Shown here: positions 1 to 5,511 of the stretch, piece by piece
Numbering within the stretch: the stretch's first letter is position 1
Layout: every line of letters starts with the position of its first letter
Program-made: the position numbers and the translations under genes
Notes under the pieces: model-generated
Database searches by the model: none
Told to the model about the DNA's origin: nothing
What the model saw: the letters and a program-made list of their open reading frames with translations, nothing else
NCBI GenBank assembly: GCA_027311185.1
Contig: DAICZK010000048.1
Span: forward strand, 3,686 to 10,188
DNA from: Sulfuriferula sp.
GTDB lineage: Bacteria > Pseudomonadota > Gammaproteobacteria > Burkholderiales > Sulfuriferulaceae
Reading direction: 5' to 3'
Length of the DNA stretch: 6,503 nucleotides

Positions 1-21
1 TTTAACGAAGTCACCAAATGA
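1..21 (+). CDS. 3' end of an upstream gene (partial)
   Basis: The window opens in frame with the codons for FNEVTK followed by TGA at 19-21. That stop overlaps the moaD start as ATGA (18-21), the classic arrangement of translationally coupled genes in one operon. Six residues are too few to identify the product. From gene order in related bacteria a molybdopterin molybdotransferase (moeA) or another molybdenum-cofactor gene is the likeliest guess, but this is inference only. Confidence 0.5.
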   Translation, partial: FNEVTK

Positions 22-269
22 CGATGAAAGTGCTTTATTTCGCACACCTGCGCGAACAATTCGGCATCGCCGAAGAATCGCTGGAAATATCCCCCACCAC
101 CGTCGCCGCGCTGCTGGAACACTTACGTCGCCGCGGCGGCATCTGGGCGCAAGCGTTAGACGCTGGCCAAAGCTACCGCGTCGCCGTCAATCATGAACTG
201 GCGGAATTGACGGCAACGATAGGCGCAAACGATGAAATCGCGATATTTCCGCCGGTGACGGGGGGTTAA
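18..269 (+). CDS. moaD: MoaD, molybdopterin synthase sulfur carrier subunit
   Basis: Small (83 aa) ubiquitin-like sulfur carrier. Its C-terminal thiocarboxylate donates sulfur to cyclic pyranopterin monophosphate within the MoaD2-MoaE2 molybdopterin synthase complex in the cytoplasm. The sequence shows the family's N-terminal strand (KVLYFAHLRE), an alanine/leucine helix around residues 28-38, the VAVNHE segment near 55-60, and the diagnostic end DEIAIFPPVTGG with the terminal Gly-Gly that MoeB adenylates. Length is normal. Two starts are possible: ATG at 18, which overlaps the preceding TGA and suggests coupling, or ATG at 24; the first is preferred. Its partner moaE lies 2.8 kb downstream instead of immediately next to it, with a two-gene defence-like cassette between them. 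Confidence 0.95.
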   Translation: MTMKVLYFAHLREQFGIAEESLEISPTTVAALLEHLRRRGGIWAQALDAGQSYRVAVNHELAELTATIGANDEIAIFPPVTGG

Positions 270-803
270 ACCCAAATAACGGCGATCGACCGCAATTTTT
301 ATCGGTATATGCATGTTGAACTTGCCAGTGCGGCACGCTGACATCTCGAAATCATGTTGATTTGTGCGAGCCAGCGTTAACCAACACAGAAATCTGACGC
401 CCGGTTGCGTGCAATACATAATTGGTCAACGAAATGTCAATGATCGCAAAACGGAAATGTGACTTGTTAAGAGTGGAATTCCGAGCATAACGCTGATGCT
501 CGTATCAGGCTGCGGTGTGCCAGTAGTGGACTGGTGGGGTAGTGAGTGTTGCGAGTATTTGTTGTTCGGCCTGAGCCGTTGTTGACCATCGGCTAAATCA
601 ACGCCGGCTAACGCCCCATTTAGCTCATGGCTGATTTCAGTCATCAATCGGTCATTTGAACCATGACATGACCATGTAAATTTTACATATGATTTTGACC
701 ATAAAATTCATAAAGTGAGAATATTTCGTAACTCCCCACTGCTTGTCCTTGCATAAATGGATGAATATGGCTTATTCTGTGACAAATTCACGCGGGGTAG
801 CCA
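270..803. other. Gene-free region between moaD and the ATPase gene
   Basis: No convincing gene is visible in these 534 bases. The open frames on the minus strand (roughly 156-419 and 426-647) overlap moaD or lack any recognisable motif, and the plus frames are broken by stops. One perfect hairpin with a 7-bp stem (CGAGCAT 482-488 / ATGCTCG 496-502) is present, but no T tract follows it, so it is not a standard terminator. The last 150 bases are AT-rich and hold likely control elements for the ATPase operon. The remainder may be decayed remnants of the event that brought in the cassette; I recognise nothing specific in it. Confidence 0.6.
662..700 (+). promoter_or_regulatory. Possible operator/promoter region of the ATPase-RloB operon
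   Basis: Two overlapping CATGAC repeats (662-667, 667-672) are followed by a perfect inverted repeat, ATGTAAA (674-680) / TTTACAT (682-688), with a 1-nt centre. Next comes a -35-like TTGACC (695-700); the only -10 candidate at suitable spacing is a poor GAATAT (719-724). A second candidate promoter is TTGCAT (749-754) with TATTCT (773-778), 18 bp apart. The compact symmetric repeat next to a promoter-like box is typical of a repressor site, but no regulator gene is present in the window. Confidence 0.3.
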
Positions 804-2165
804 ATGCTAGTTTCATTTTCAATTTCAAATTTTCGCTCATTTTCGTCCGAAGAGACGCTTTCCCTCGTCGCAAGTAAGCGTTTGGCCGGACCTCATGTGA
901 CACATGAGGTCTCTATCCCCTTTTCTGACGAAAAGGTACTCAGAACCGCGGTAATTTATGGCGCGAATGGTGCCGGCAAATCAAACCTTTTTAAGGCGCT
1001 TCGATTTTTCCGCCGCTTAGCCTTGCGATCTCGCGCAAAAAACAGCAGCCTTGAACGTGAACCATTTCGTTTCAACAATAAATCAAAAGAAACATCGAAT
1101 TTTGATTTACGTTTTATTGCGGAAAACCAGCACTACAGATATGGCCTTAAAGTCGATGATCGGCACATTGTCGAGGAATGGTTAGTGCGTCAAACTAAAT
1201 CAGGTGAAAAAACAATTTTTGAACGCGTCACCGATAACGCAGGCAGGGTAGTTATTGAAGCTCCAGGTTTAAAGTCTGCCGGAAAAAAACTTAATGCACT
1301 TGTTACAGTGGGGGCTTTAGCTAATCAAACCTTCTTATCCACTATTAGCACAAACTTAGATACTGCCGAGTATGGCAAAGAAATAAGTAATGTTATCGAT
1401 TGGTTCAAACGATTGAATTTGGTAGCACCTAATGAATCATTTGGTCCTCTAGCGCATAAGCTATCTTCAAATAGTAGCTTCCTGAAGTTTGCTGACAATT
1501 TTCTCAACGCCTCCTCCACGGGTGTTTCACACCTCAAAGTCAATAAAGAAGAAATATCTGAAGACGAATTGCGTAGCTTATTACCCTCGGGCCTTGCATC
1601 AAAGGAAATTTCAGAATTAGTTGATCATGATGATGGCCGTGGATTAGTACGCCTTAGAGATGGTAAGGAACTATTAATCGAGCGGTCCGCAAGCAATCAT
1701 TTTTATCGCATTTCAATTATCACTGCCCGCAAAGATGAAAATGGGGACGCAATTCCCTTAGAACTAACTGAAGAATCGGATGGTACACTGAGGCTACTTA
1801 ACCTACTTCCGGCGCTACATCACCTACAATCAAATAAGGGAGTTTTTTTTATTGATGAGATAGATCGAAGTATGCATCCAATGCTATCGATGAAATTTGT
1901 TGAATTTTTTCTTAATTCATGCGCATCCTATTCAAGCCAATTAATAGTAACGACTCACGAGTGTAACTTATTGGACTTGAATTTATTACGACGCGATGAG
2001 ATATGGTTCACTGAAAAGGACTCGGGCGGAGCCACCAGACTCTATTCGATGACCGACTTCAAGGTTCGTAACGACCTGGAAATTCGCAAAGGTTACCTAC
2101 AGGGACGGTTTGGCGCGATTCCATTCTTGAGCAATCTAGATAAACTTATGGAAAAGGAAGTATGA
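804..2165 (+). CDS. AAA_15/AAA_21-family ATPase (RloA/AbiLi-like), putative phage-defence sensor
   Basis: A 453-aa ABC/SMC-type AAA ATPase of the OLD/RloA kind. Visible in order: the N-terminal strand MLVSFSISNFRSF typical of the family; Walker A GANGAGKS at residues 53-60 (Lys59); a long insert (about 65-310) where coiled or sensor domains sit in this family; the ABC-signature-like EESDGTLR at 323-330; Walker B GVFFIDEID at 346-354 (Asp351, Glu352); the switch histidine in TTHE (His385); and a C-terminal YLQGRFGAIP (431-440) characteristic of RloA-type proteins. All ATPase motifs are intact. The ATG at 804 has a GGGG 6 nt before it, a weak ribosome site. The RloB gene begins 5 bp after the stop, so the two form an operon. 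In known AbiL and PARIS systems such an ATPase senses phage infection and controls a TOPRIM-like effector; that role here is inferred. Codon choice is clearly more AT-rich than in the flanking moa genes, suggesting horizontal acquisition. Confidence 0.85.
   Translation: MLVSFSISNFRSFSSEETLSLVASKRLAGPHVTHEVSIPFSDEKVLRTAVIYGANGAGKSNLFKALRFFRRLALRSRAKNSSLEREPFRFNNKSKETSNFDLRFIAENQHYRYGLKVDDRHIVEEWLVRQTKSGEKTIFERVTDNAGRVVIEAPGLKSAGKKLNALVTVGALANQTFLSTISTNLDTAEYGKEISNVIDWFKRLNLVAPNESFGPLAHKLSSNSSFLKFADNFLNASSTGVSHLKVNKEEISEDELRSLLPSGLASKEISELVDHDDGRGLVRLRDGKELLIERSASNHFYRISIITARKDENGDAIPLELTEESDGTLRLLNLLPALHHLQSNKGVFFIDEIDRSMHPMLSMKFVEFFLNSCASYSSQLIVTTHECNLLDLNLLRRDEIWFTEKDSGGATRLYSMTDFKVRNDLEIRKGYLQGRFGAIPFLSNLDKLMEKEV
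889..911. repeat. Perfect 11+11 bp palindrome inside the ATPase gene
   Basis: GACCTCATGTG (889-899), a single A, then CACATGAGGTC (901-911) form a perfect inverted repeat with a 1-nt centre, about 85 nt after the start codon. It encodes residues around GPHVTHEV. It could serve as an intragenic operator for a dimeric repressor or as cruciform DNA. In RNA a 1-nt loop would force the inner pairs open, but a strong hairpin of about 10 bp would remain. Confidence 0.6.
2154..2160 (+). promoter_or_regulatory. Ribosome binding site of the RloB gene
   Basis: AAGGAAG lies in the last codons of the ATPase gene, 10 nt before the ATG at 2171. It supports that start and allows translational coupling between the two genes. 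Confidence 0.6.
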
Positions 2166-2170
2166 TTTAA

Positions 2171-2842
2171 ATGAGTCTCTTACAACGCAAACCAAGACCT
2201 CTCGCGAGAGATCCTGATACGTTTAGAGATGCGTGTCTGTTCATTGTGGCATGTGATGACACATACGCACCCATGCAATATTTTGGTTTTTTTAAGATTC
2301 CACGCATACAGGTCCGAGTCGTACCAACAAAAGATGGCAAATCCGTTGCGAAACATGTACTAGAGCGTTTGCTCGAATATGATTTTGAAGATGGTGATGA
2401 GCTTTGGATGCTTCTTGATACAGATCACCTAACAAAAGGAGCTCACCTAGCGGGATTTTTGACTGCTATAAAGGATGCACGCCGACGCGGAGTAAATGTG
2501 GCAATAAGTAATCCTTGCTTTGAACTTTGGTTGTTATTACACCAAATTGATGGGCAAGAAATAGGTGAACTGCATGATGCCAAAATCACGGAGAAGAAAT
2601 TACGATCTGTTCTTGGTCAATATGATAAGACCAATCTAAAGGAGGAACATTACCCATTATCTTCTGTAATCTCTGCCTGCGCGCGAGCTAAACAATTAGA
2701 TGCGACAGCTACTGGGGGCGATACCCCCCAAAGTAATGTCACACGAGTATATCTATTGTGGGAGGCAATTGTTGCCAAGTCGACACCTTTGCAGCTCCCT
2801 CCCGAACTTAATCAACTTCGGGACTTGATCCAGATGCGGTAA
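2171..2842 (+). CDS. RloB-domain protein (AbiLii-like), putative defence effector
   Basis: A 223-aa protein with the RloB fold, a TOPRIM-related putative nuclease domain. Visible motifs: strand and acidic turn FIVACDDTYAPMQYF at residues 24-38, in the place where canonical RloB has CEGxxTExxYF; the second acidic motif LLDTDH at 81-86 (Asp83, Asp85), matching the DxD of TOPRIM metal sites; and the family hallmark ISNPCFELWLLLH at 112-124. A basic C-terminal half follows (helices about 140-175). Length is typical or slightly short. It is co-transcribed with the ATPase immediately upstream. By comparison with AbiLi/AbiLii and the RloA/RloB genes linked to restriction loci, it is probably the toxic arm released on infection; the exact target is not known from the sequence. 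The first motif lacks the usual Glu pair, so catalytic activity should be treated as unproven. The alternative is a DUF4435 protein (PARIS AriB), but the SNPCFELWLLLH motif favours RloB. Confidence 0.85.
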   Translation: MSLLQRKPRPLARDPDTFRDACLFIVACDDTYAPMQYFGFFKIPRIQVRVVPTKDGKSVAKHVLERLLEYDFEDGDELWMLLDTDHLTKGAHLAGFLTAIKDARRRGVNVAISNPCFELWLLLHQIDGQEIGELHDAKITEKKLRSVLGQYDKTNLKEEHYPLSSVISACARAKQLDATATGGDTPQSNVTRVYLLWEAIVAKSTPLQLPPELNQLRDLIQMR

Positions 2843-2866
2843 ATATTTATGTCTAAGACGCAATAA

Positions 2867-3004
2867 TTATTCACGACGCCTGAACTGGAGAGGAGACTCG
2901 AAGGCCTAGTTTGGCACGGAGCGGTCATTGGATTATGCTACCGGAAAGCGGACTTTGACAAACGGATGGGTTACCCTTTTAAACTCGACGAAATACTGTC
3001 TTGA
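2867..3004 (+). pseudogene. Open stretch without a start codon, possible gene remnant
   Basis: Between an in-frame TAA (2864-2866) and TGA (3002-3004) there are 45 open codons reading as a plausible soluble-protein tail, for example LEGLVWHGAVIGLCYRKADF and then KRMGYPFKLDEILS. No ATG or GTG start with a ribosome site precedes it. It could be the 3' relic of a gene interrupted when the neighbouring cassette arrived, or chance. I do not recognise the family. Confidence 0.2.
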
Positions 3005-3017
3005 CGGCGGGGCTCAC

Positions 3018-3023
3018 TATAAT
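3018..3023 (+). promoter_or_regulatory. Perfect TATAAT -10 box upstream of moaE
   Basis: A consensus TATAAT sits 52 bp before the moaE start. A TTGACG at 3001-3006 is only 11 bp away, too short for a standard -35, and nothing good lies 16-18 bp upstream. It probably gives moaE its own transcription, needed because the gene is cut off from moaD by the inserted cassette. Confidence 0.4.
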
Positions 3024-3075
3024 TTGAAAATGCGCGTTATTTACGTAACAACAAATTAAACCACTGCGAAGTCAT

Positions 3076-3549
3076 ATGAAAATATCCATCCAGGAAGCCG
3101 ATTTCGATGTTGGAGCAGAAATTGCCGAATTGCGCGCGCAGCGCGCCGACATCGGCGCTATCGCCAGTTTTGTCGGTCTGGTGCGGGACAGCAACGACGA
3201 TAGCGCCGTCACCGGCATGAGGCTGGAACACTATCCCGCCATGACGACCAAGGCTTTGAGCGACATACTCGCCGAGGCCGCGCAGCGCTGGCATATTCTG
3301 GACGCCACCGTCATTCACCGGGTGGGCGAGTTACAACTCTGCAACCAGATCGTTCTCGTCGTCGTGGCTGCGGTGCATCGTCACGACGCCTTCCTGGCCT
3401 GCGAATTCGTCATGGATTTTCTCAAGACCCGCGCGCCGTTCTGGAAAAAAGAACAGACGCCGCAAGGAGCACGCTGGGTAGAGGCCCGTGAGTCCGACGA
3501 AACAGCCGCCCAGCTATGGGCGGCGTCAACGGGCGACGCACCGCTTTAA
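3076..3549 (+). CDS. moaE: MoaE, molybdopterin synthase catalytic subunit
   Basis: Large subunit (157 aa) of molybdopterin synthase. With thiocarboxylated MoaD it inserts the dithiolene sulfurs into cyclic pyranopterin monophosphate. Family motifs are all present: IGAIASFVGLVRD at 26-38, LEHYPAMT at 50-57, HRVGEL at 81-86, the HRHDAFLACEFVMDFLK stretch at 101-117, and TRAPFWKKE at 118-126. Lys117 and Lys124 correspond in spacing to the active-site lysines 119 and 126 of the E. coli enzyme. His101 and Arg102 belong to the conserved substrate pocket. The length is normal and nothing is disrupted. The ribosome site is weak (GCGAAG about 6 nt before ATG). Its own upstream TATAAT may compensate for separation from moaD. 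It converges on the cytochrome c gene, with a terminator hairpin between them. Confidence 0.96.
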   Translation: MKISIQEADFDVGAEIAELRAQRADIGAIASFVGLVRDSNDDSAVTGMRLEHYPAMTTKALSDILAEAAQRWHILDATVIHRVGELQLCNQIVLVVVAAVHRHDAFLACEFVMDFLKTRAPFWKKEQTPQGARWVEARESDETAAQLWAASTGDAPL

Positions 3550-3571
3550 AACGGGTGCGCTACCGGCCAAT

Positions 3572-3607
3572 AAAACGATAACGCCCAAGTACATCGGCGT
3601 ATCGTTT
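3572..3607. terminator. Bidirectional intrinsic terminator between moaE and the cytochrome gene
   Basis: AAACGATAACGCC (3573-3585) pairs with GGCGTATCGTTT (3596-3607): a 12-bp stem with one bulged A and a 10-nt loop. On the plus strand it is followed by TTTAATTAAATTTTTATT. Reading the minus strand, the stem is followed by TTTTATT. It can therefore stop transcription of moaE and of the cytochrome gene, which converge here. Confidence 0.75.
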
Positions 3608-3617
3608 AATTAAATTT

Positions 3618-3926
3618 TTATTTGAATTTATAATATTTCTGATTCAGATAGGCCGCAACGTCGGCTTCTTCCTCGGGGAACCATCCCGTGCCCGTGTTGA
3701 CGCTGCATCCGGTAACACGCGTCATGAGCTGCTCCGGGTTTTTGACAATATGGTTAGGGCGCGTGTAAACGCTGGAACCATCTCCGCCGAATTTCGCCGC
3801 GTGACAGCTCAGGCAAGACTTATCGAGCAGCAACTTGCCCTTCTGGGGATCGCCTTTATCGTAAGGCGCCGCAGCGGCGACGCCGATCATGCCCGACAGG
3901 GCCAATATCGCAAATAAAGCTTTCAT
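3618..3926 (-). CDS. Small periplasmic c-type cytochrome
   Basis: A 102-aa exported monoheme cytochrome. Residues 1-20 (MKALFAILALSGMIGVAAAA) form a Sec signal peptide with an Ala-rich cleavage region. The heme-binding CLSCH is at 38-42 (Cys38, Cys41, His42), preceded by GDPQKGKLLLDKS, a typical cytochrome c helix. The C-terminal part holds a conserved-looking GCSVNTGTGWFPEEEADVAAYLNQKYY (73-99) with an unpaired Cys74. The usual distal Met is not obvious; Met68 is the only candidate in the right half, so the sixth ligand is uncertain. Related small cytochromes occur in betaproteobacteria, with electron-transfer partners unknown. A good ribosome site (AAGGA, complement at 3933-3937) lies 6 nt before the ATG. 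It follows the M48 protease gene in the same direction, originally only about 25 nt away, and is now separated by a mobile element that may change its expression. Confidence 0.9.
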   Translation of the reverse strand: MKALFAILALSGMIGVAAAAPYDKGDPQKGKLLLDKSCLSCHAAKFGGDGSSVYTRPNHIVKNPEQLMTRVTGCSVNTGTGWFPEEEADVAAYLNQKYYKFK

Positions 3927-3952
3927 CCTGATTCCTTACAAGTGGGGTGAGC

Positions 3953-4221
3953 TAAGGGCTCGTTAATGAATGACTGTGGCGTACGTCGGGGCCGCTTTGG
4001 GTACAGACCAAGGCGCAAGACGCGCGGTTGTGTCGTTCACAACAAGCGGCTTGCAACACCAGTATGCGCCCAGAGCGGCCCCAGCCCGGGTTACTGCGTA
4101 TTCGCGCGTCTGCGGCGGCGCAAAGCTTGCGAATGGAATAACCATTCACTGCGCTTCGCGTCTTGCATCCATCGCGAATGCGCAGTAACGTAGGCCACAG
4201 TCATTCATTAACAAGCCCTAA
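3953..4221. mobile_element. MITE-like element with long inverted repeats and TAA target duplication
   Basis: The element proper spans 3956-4218 (263 bp). Its ends, 3956-3986 and 4188-4218, are inverted repeats of 31 bp with two mismatches, starting GGGCTCGTTAATGAATGA on the left and GGGCTTGTTAATGAATGA on the right (read inward). Both ends are flanked by TAA (3953-3955, 4219-4221), a 3-bp target duplication. It carries no transposase; internal open frames are short and featureless, so it would need an enzyme supplied in trans. The GGGCT termini and 3-bp TNA-type duplication are compatible with IS5-group transposases (inference). Inside, two further arms are visible: GGGGCCGCTTTGGG (3988-4001) with CCCAGAGCGGCCCC (4069-4082), and GTTACTGCGTATTCGCG (4090-4106) with its near-complement at 4173-4189. 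Smaller hairpins sit within each arm (4028-4042; 4131-4147). Confidence 0.85.
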
Positions 4222-5465
4222 TTATGCCCTGAAGCCAATAAACGCGCTACTCGTTGTTGCGCGTTAGGATGCGAATCATAAAACATCGAATACAGGCTGT
4301 CCGGCGTCAGGGTGGAGGCATTGTCCCGGTACAGTTTGGTCAGTGCGCTCACCAGATATTCGGGCTTAGCATACTGCGCCGCGTATTGGTCCGCCTCGAA
4401 CTCGTGTTTGCGCGAATACATCCCGGAGAGCCATTGCAACGGCAAGACCAATACCGGCATGATCAGAAAGAACAATGCAAAACCAGCCCCCGCGCTCATT
4501 GGCGCGACGCCGAAAGCAGCAAAAAACCAGGCGCTCTGCACCAGCACGGCGATGAACCATAAAGACGCGAGACTCATGCCGAACACCCAGACCATGCGCT
4601 TCATCACGTGGCGGTGGTGAAAATGCCCCAGTTCGTGAGCCAGCACCGCTTCTATTTCGCTGGTCTGCAAATGTTTGATCAGCGTATCGAACAGAACGAT
4701 ACGCTTGCTTTTACCGATCCCGGTGAAATAGGCATTGCCGTGCCGACTGCGCCGGGAACCGTCCATCACGAACAGACCCTGAACGGCAAATCCGCATTTT
4801 TGCAGCAATTGTGAAATCTGCTGCTTGAGCTCGCCTTCGGGCAGGGGTTCAAAGCGGTTGAACAACGGTGCGATAAAATTGGGATAAATCGCCAGAATCA
4901 GCAAATTGAATCCCATCCACACCAGCCACGCATACATCCACCAGTACTCACCCGCCCGCTGCACTATCCAGAACACGGCGAACAGCAGCGGCAGGCCCAG
5001 GATCAGACCCAGAGCGCCCTGCATGAGCAGGTCGGCGAAAAACTGGCGCAAACTCTGGGTATTGAAACCAAAACGTTGCTCGAGGCGAAATTTTCGGTAC
5101 ATATCCAGCGGCAACTCCAGCAGCCCGCCCAAAACGATCACGCTGGCCATCGTCCATACGTTCGCCGCGATGGCGCTCGCCGCATGCGCCGCCCAGTACT
5201 GCGCCAGCCAGGCAACGCCGCCACCCACCGTAAACGCGAGCAATACCAGCACTTCCAAAGCGATCTGGACCAGGGACAAACGGGTTTTCGCCAAGGTGTA
5301 ATTAGCCGCCAGACGATGTTGCGCAATGCTGATTTGCCCGACAAACGCGCTCGGCACCTCGTCGCGGTATCGCCAAACATGGCGGATCTGGCGCGAGGCG
5401 AGCCAGACGCGCAACGCAGTGGTCAGCACCAGCAACGCTAAAAAAAACCAAGTAAATGTATTCAT
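4218..5465 (-). CDS. M48 family membrane metalloprotease (Ste24/CAAX-protease type)
   Basis: An integral membrane zinc endopeptidase of the Ste24 kind, 415 aa from the ATG at 5465. Zinc motif HELGH at 277-281 (His277, Glu278, His281); third ligand in HEFEAD (Glu355, with conserved Asp359); NAYFTGIG at 244-251 and SRRSRHGNAY are family substrate-groove motifs. Hydrophobic segments fall near 4-24, 65-90, 101-120, 150-168, 175-200, 290-312 and 326-348, and the C-terminal DSHPNAQQRVARL is typical. All catalytic residues are intact. In bacteria its role is probably membrane protein quality control or peptide cleavage; no CAAX substrate is implied. A longer reading from a TTG at 5510 is possible, but the ATG is preferred because MNTFTWFF begins the first membrane helix. 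A CATAAT box (complement of 5472-5477) directly before it hints at a near-leaderless transcript. The gene is divergent from orn. Its stop codon is formed jointly by the target duplication and the last base of the adjacent mobile element. Confidence 0.92.
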   Translation of the reverse strand: MNTFTWFFLALLVLTTALRVWLASRQIRHVWRYRDEVPSAFVGQISIAQHRLAANYTLAKTRLSLVQIALEVLVLLAFTVGGGVAWLAQYWAAHAASAIAANVWTMASVIVLGGLLELPLDMYRKFRLEQRFGFNTQSLRQFFADLLMQGALGLILGLPLLFAVFWIVQRAGEYWWMYAWLVWMGFNLLILAIYPNFIAPLFNRFEPLPEGELKQQISQLLQKCGFAVQGLFVMDGSRRSRHGNAYFTGIGKSKRIVLFDTLIKHLQTSEIEAVLAHELGHFHHRHVMKRMVWVFGMSLASLWFIAVLVQSAWFFAAFGVAPMSAGAGFALFFLIMPVLVLPLQWLSGMYSRKHEFEADQYAAQYAKPEYLVSALTKLYRDNASTLTPDSLYSMFYDSHPNAQQRVARLLASGHN

Positions 5466-5511
5466 CGCTGAATTATGCCACAATCTCGGTTTTCTTCGTT
5501 GAATGCTCAAA

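Noticed and set aside
156..647. Minus-strand open frames of 87 and 73 codons at 156-419 and 426-647
   Set aside because: One overlaps moaD, neither shows a motif, domain or ribosome site, and composition looks non-coding.
2713..2730. Hairpin TGGGGG / CCCCCA inside the RloB gene
   Set aside because: Only a 6-bp stem, within coding sequence for the TGGDTPQ segment, with no T tract; likely incidental.
804..2842. Identification as a PARIS system (AriA/AriB) or a Gabija/OLD pair
   Set aside because: The second protein carries the RloB hallmark SNPCFELWLLLH rather than features of DUF4435 or of a UvrD-like helicase, so AbiL/RloAB is the better fit.
2862..2871. AATAATTATT palindrome after the RloB stop
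   Set aside because: All A/T and too short and weak to be a terminator or a reliable operator.
3963..4193. Several 60-75 codon open frames on both strands inside the 3956-4218 element
   Set aside because: They arise from the GC-rich inverted repeat structure, mirror one another across the strands, and show no transposase or other motif.
3955..4220. CRISPR array or integron attC site
   Set aside because: There are no regularly spaced direct repeats; the symmetry is inverted, with a target duplication, which fits a MITE.
4254..5441. Plus-strand open frames of 68-131 codons opposite the M48 gene
   Set aside because: Antisense shadows of a clearly conserved protease gene.
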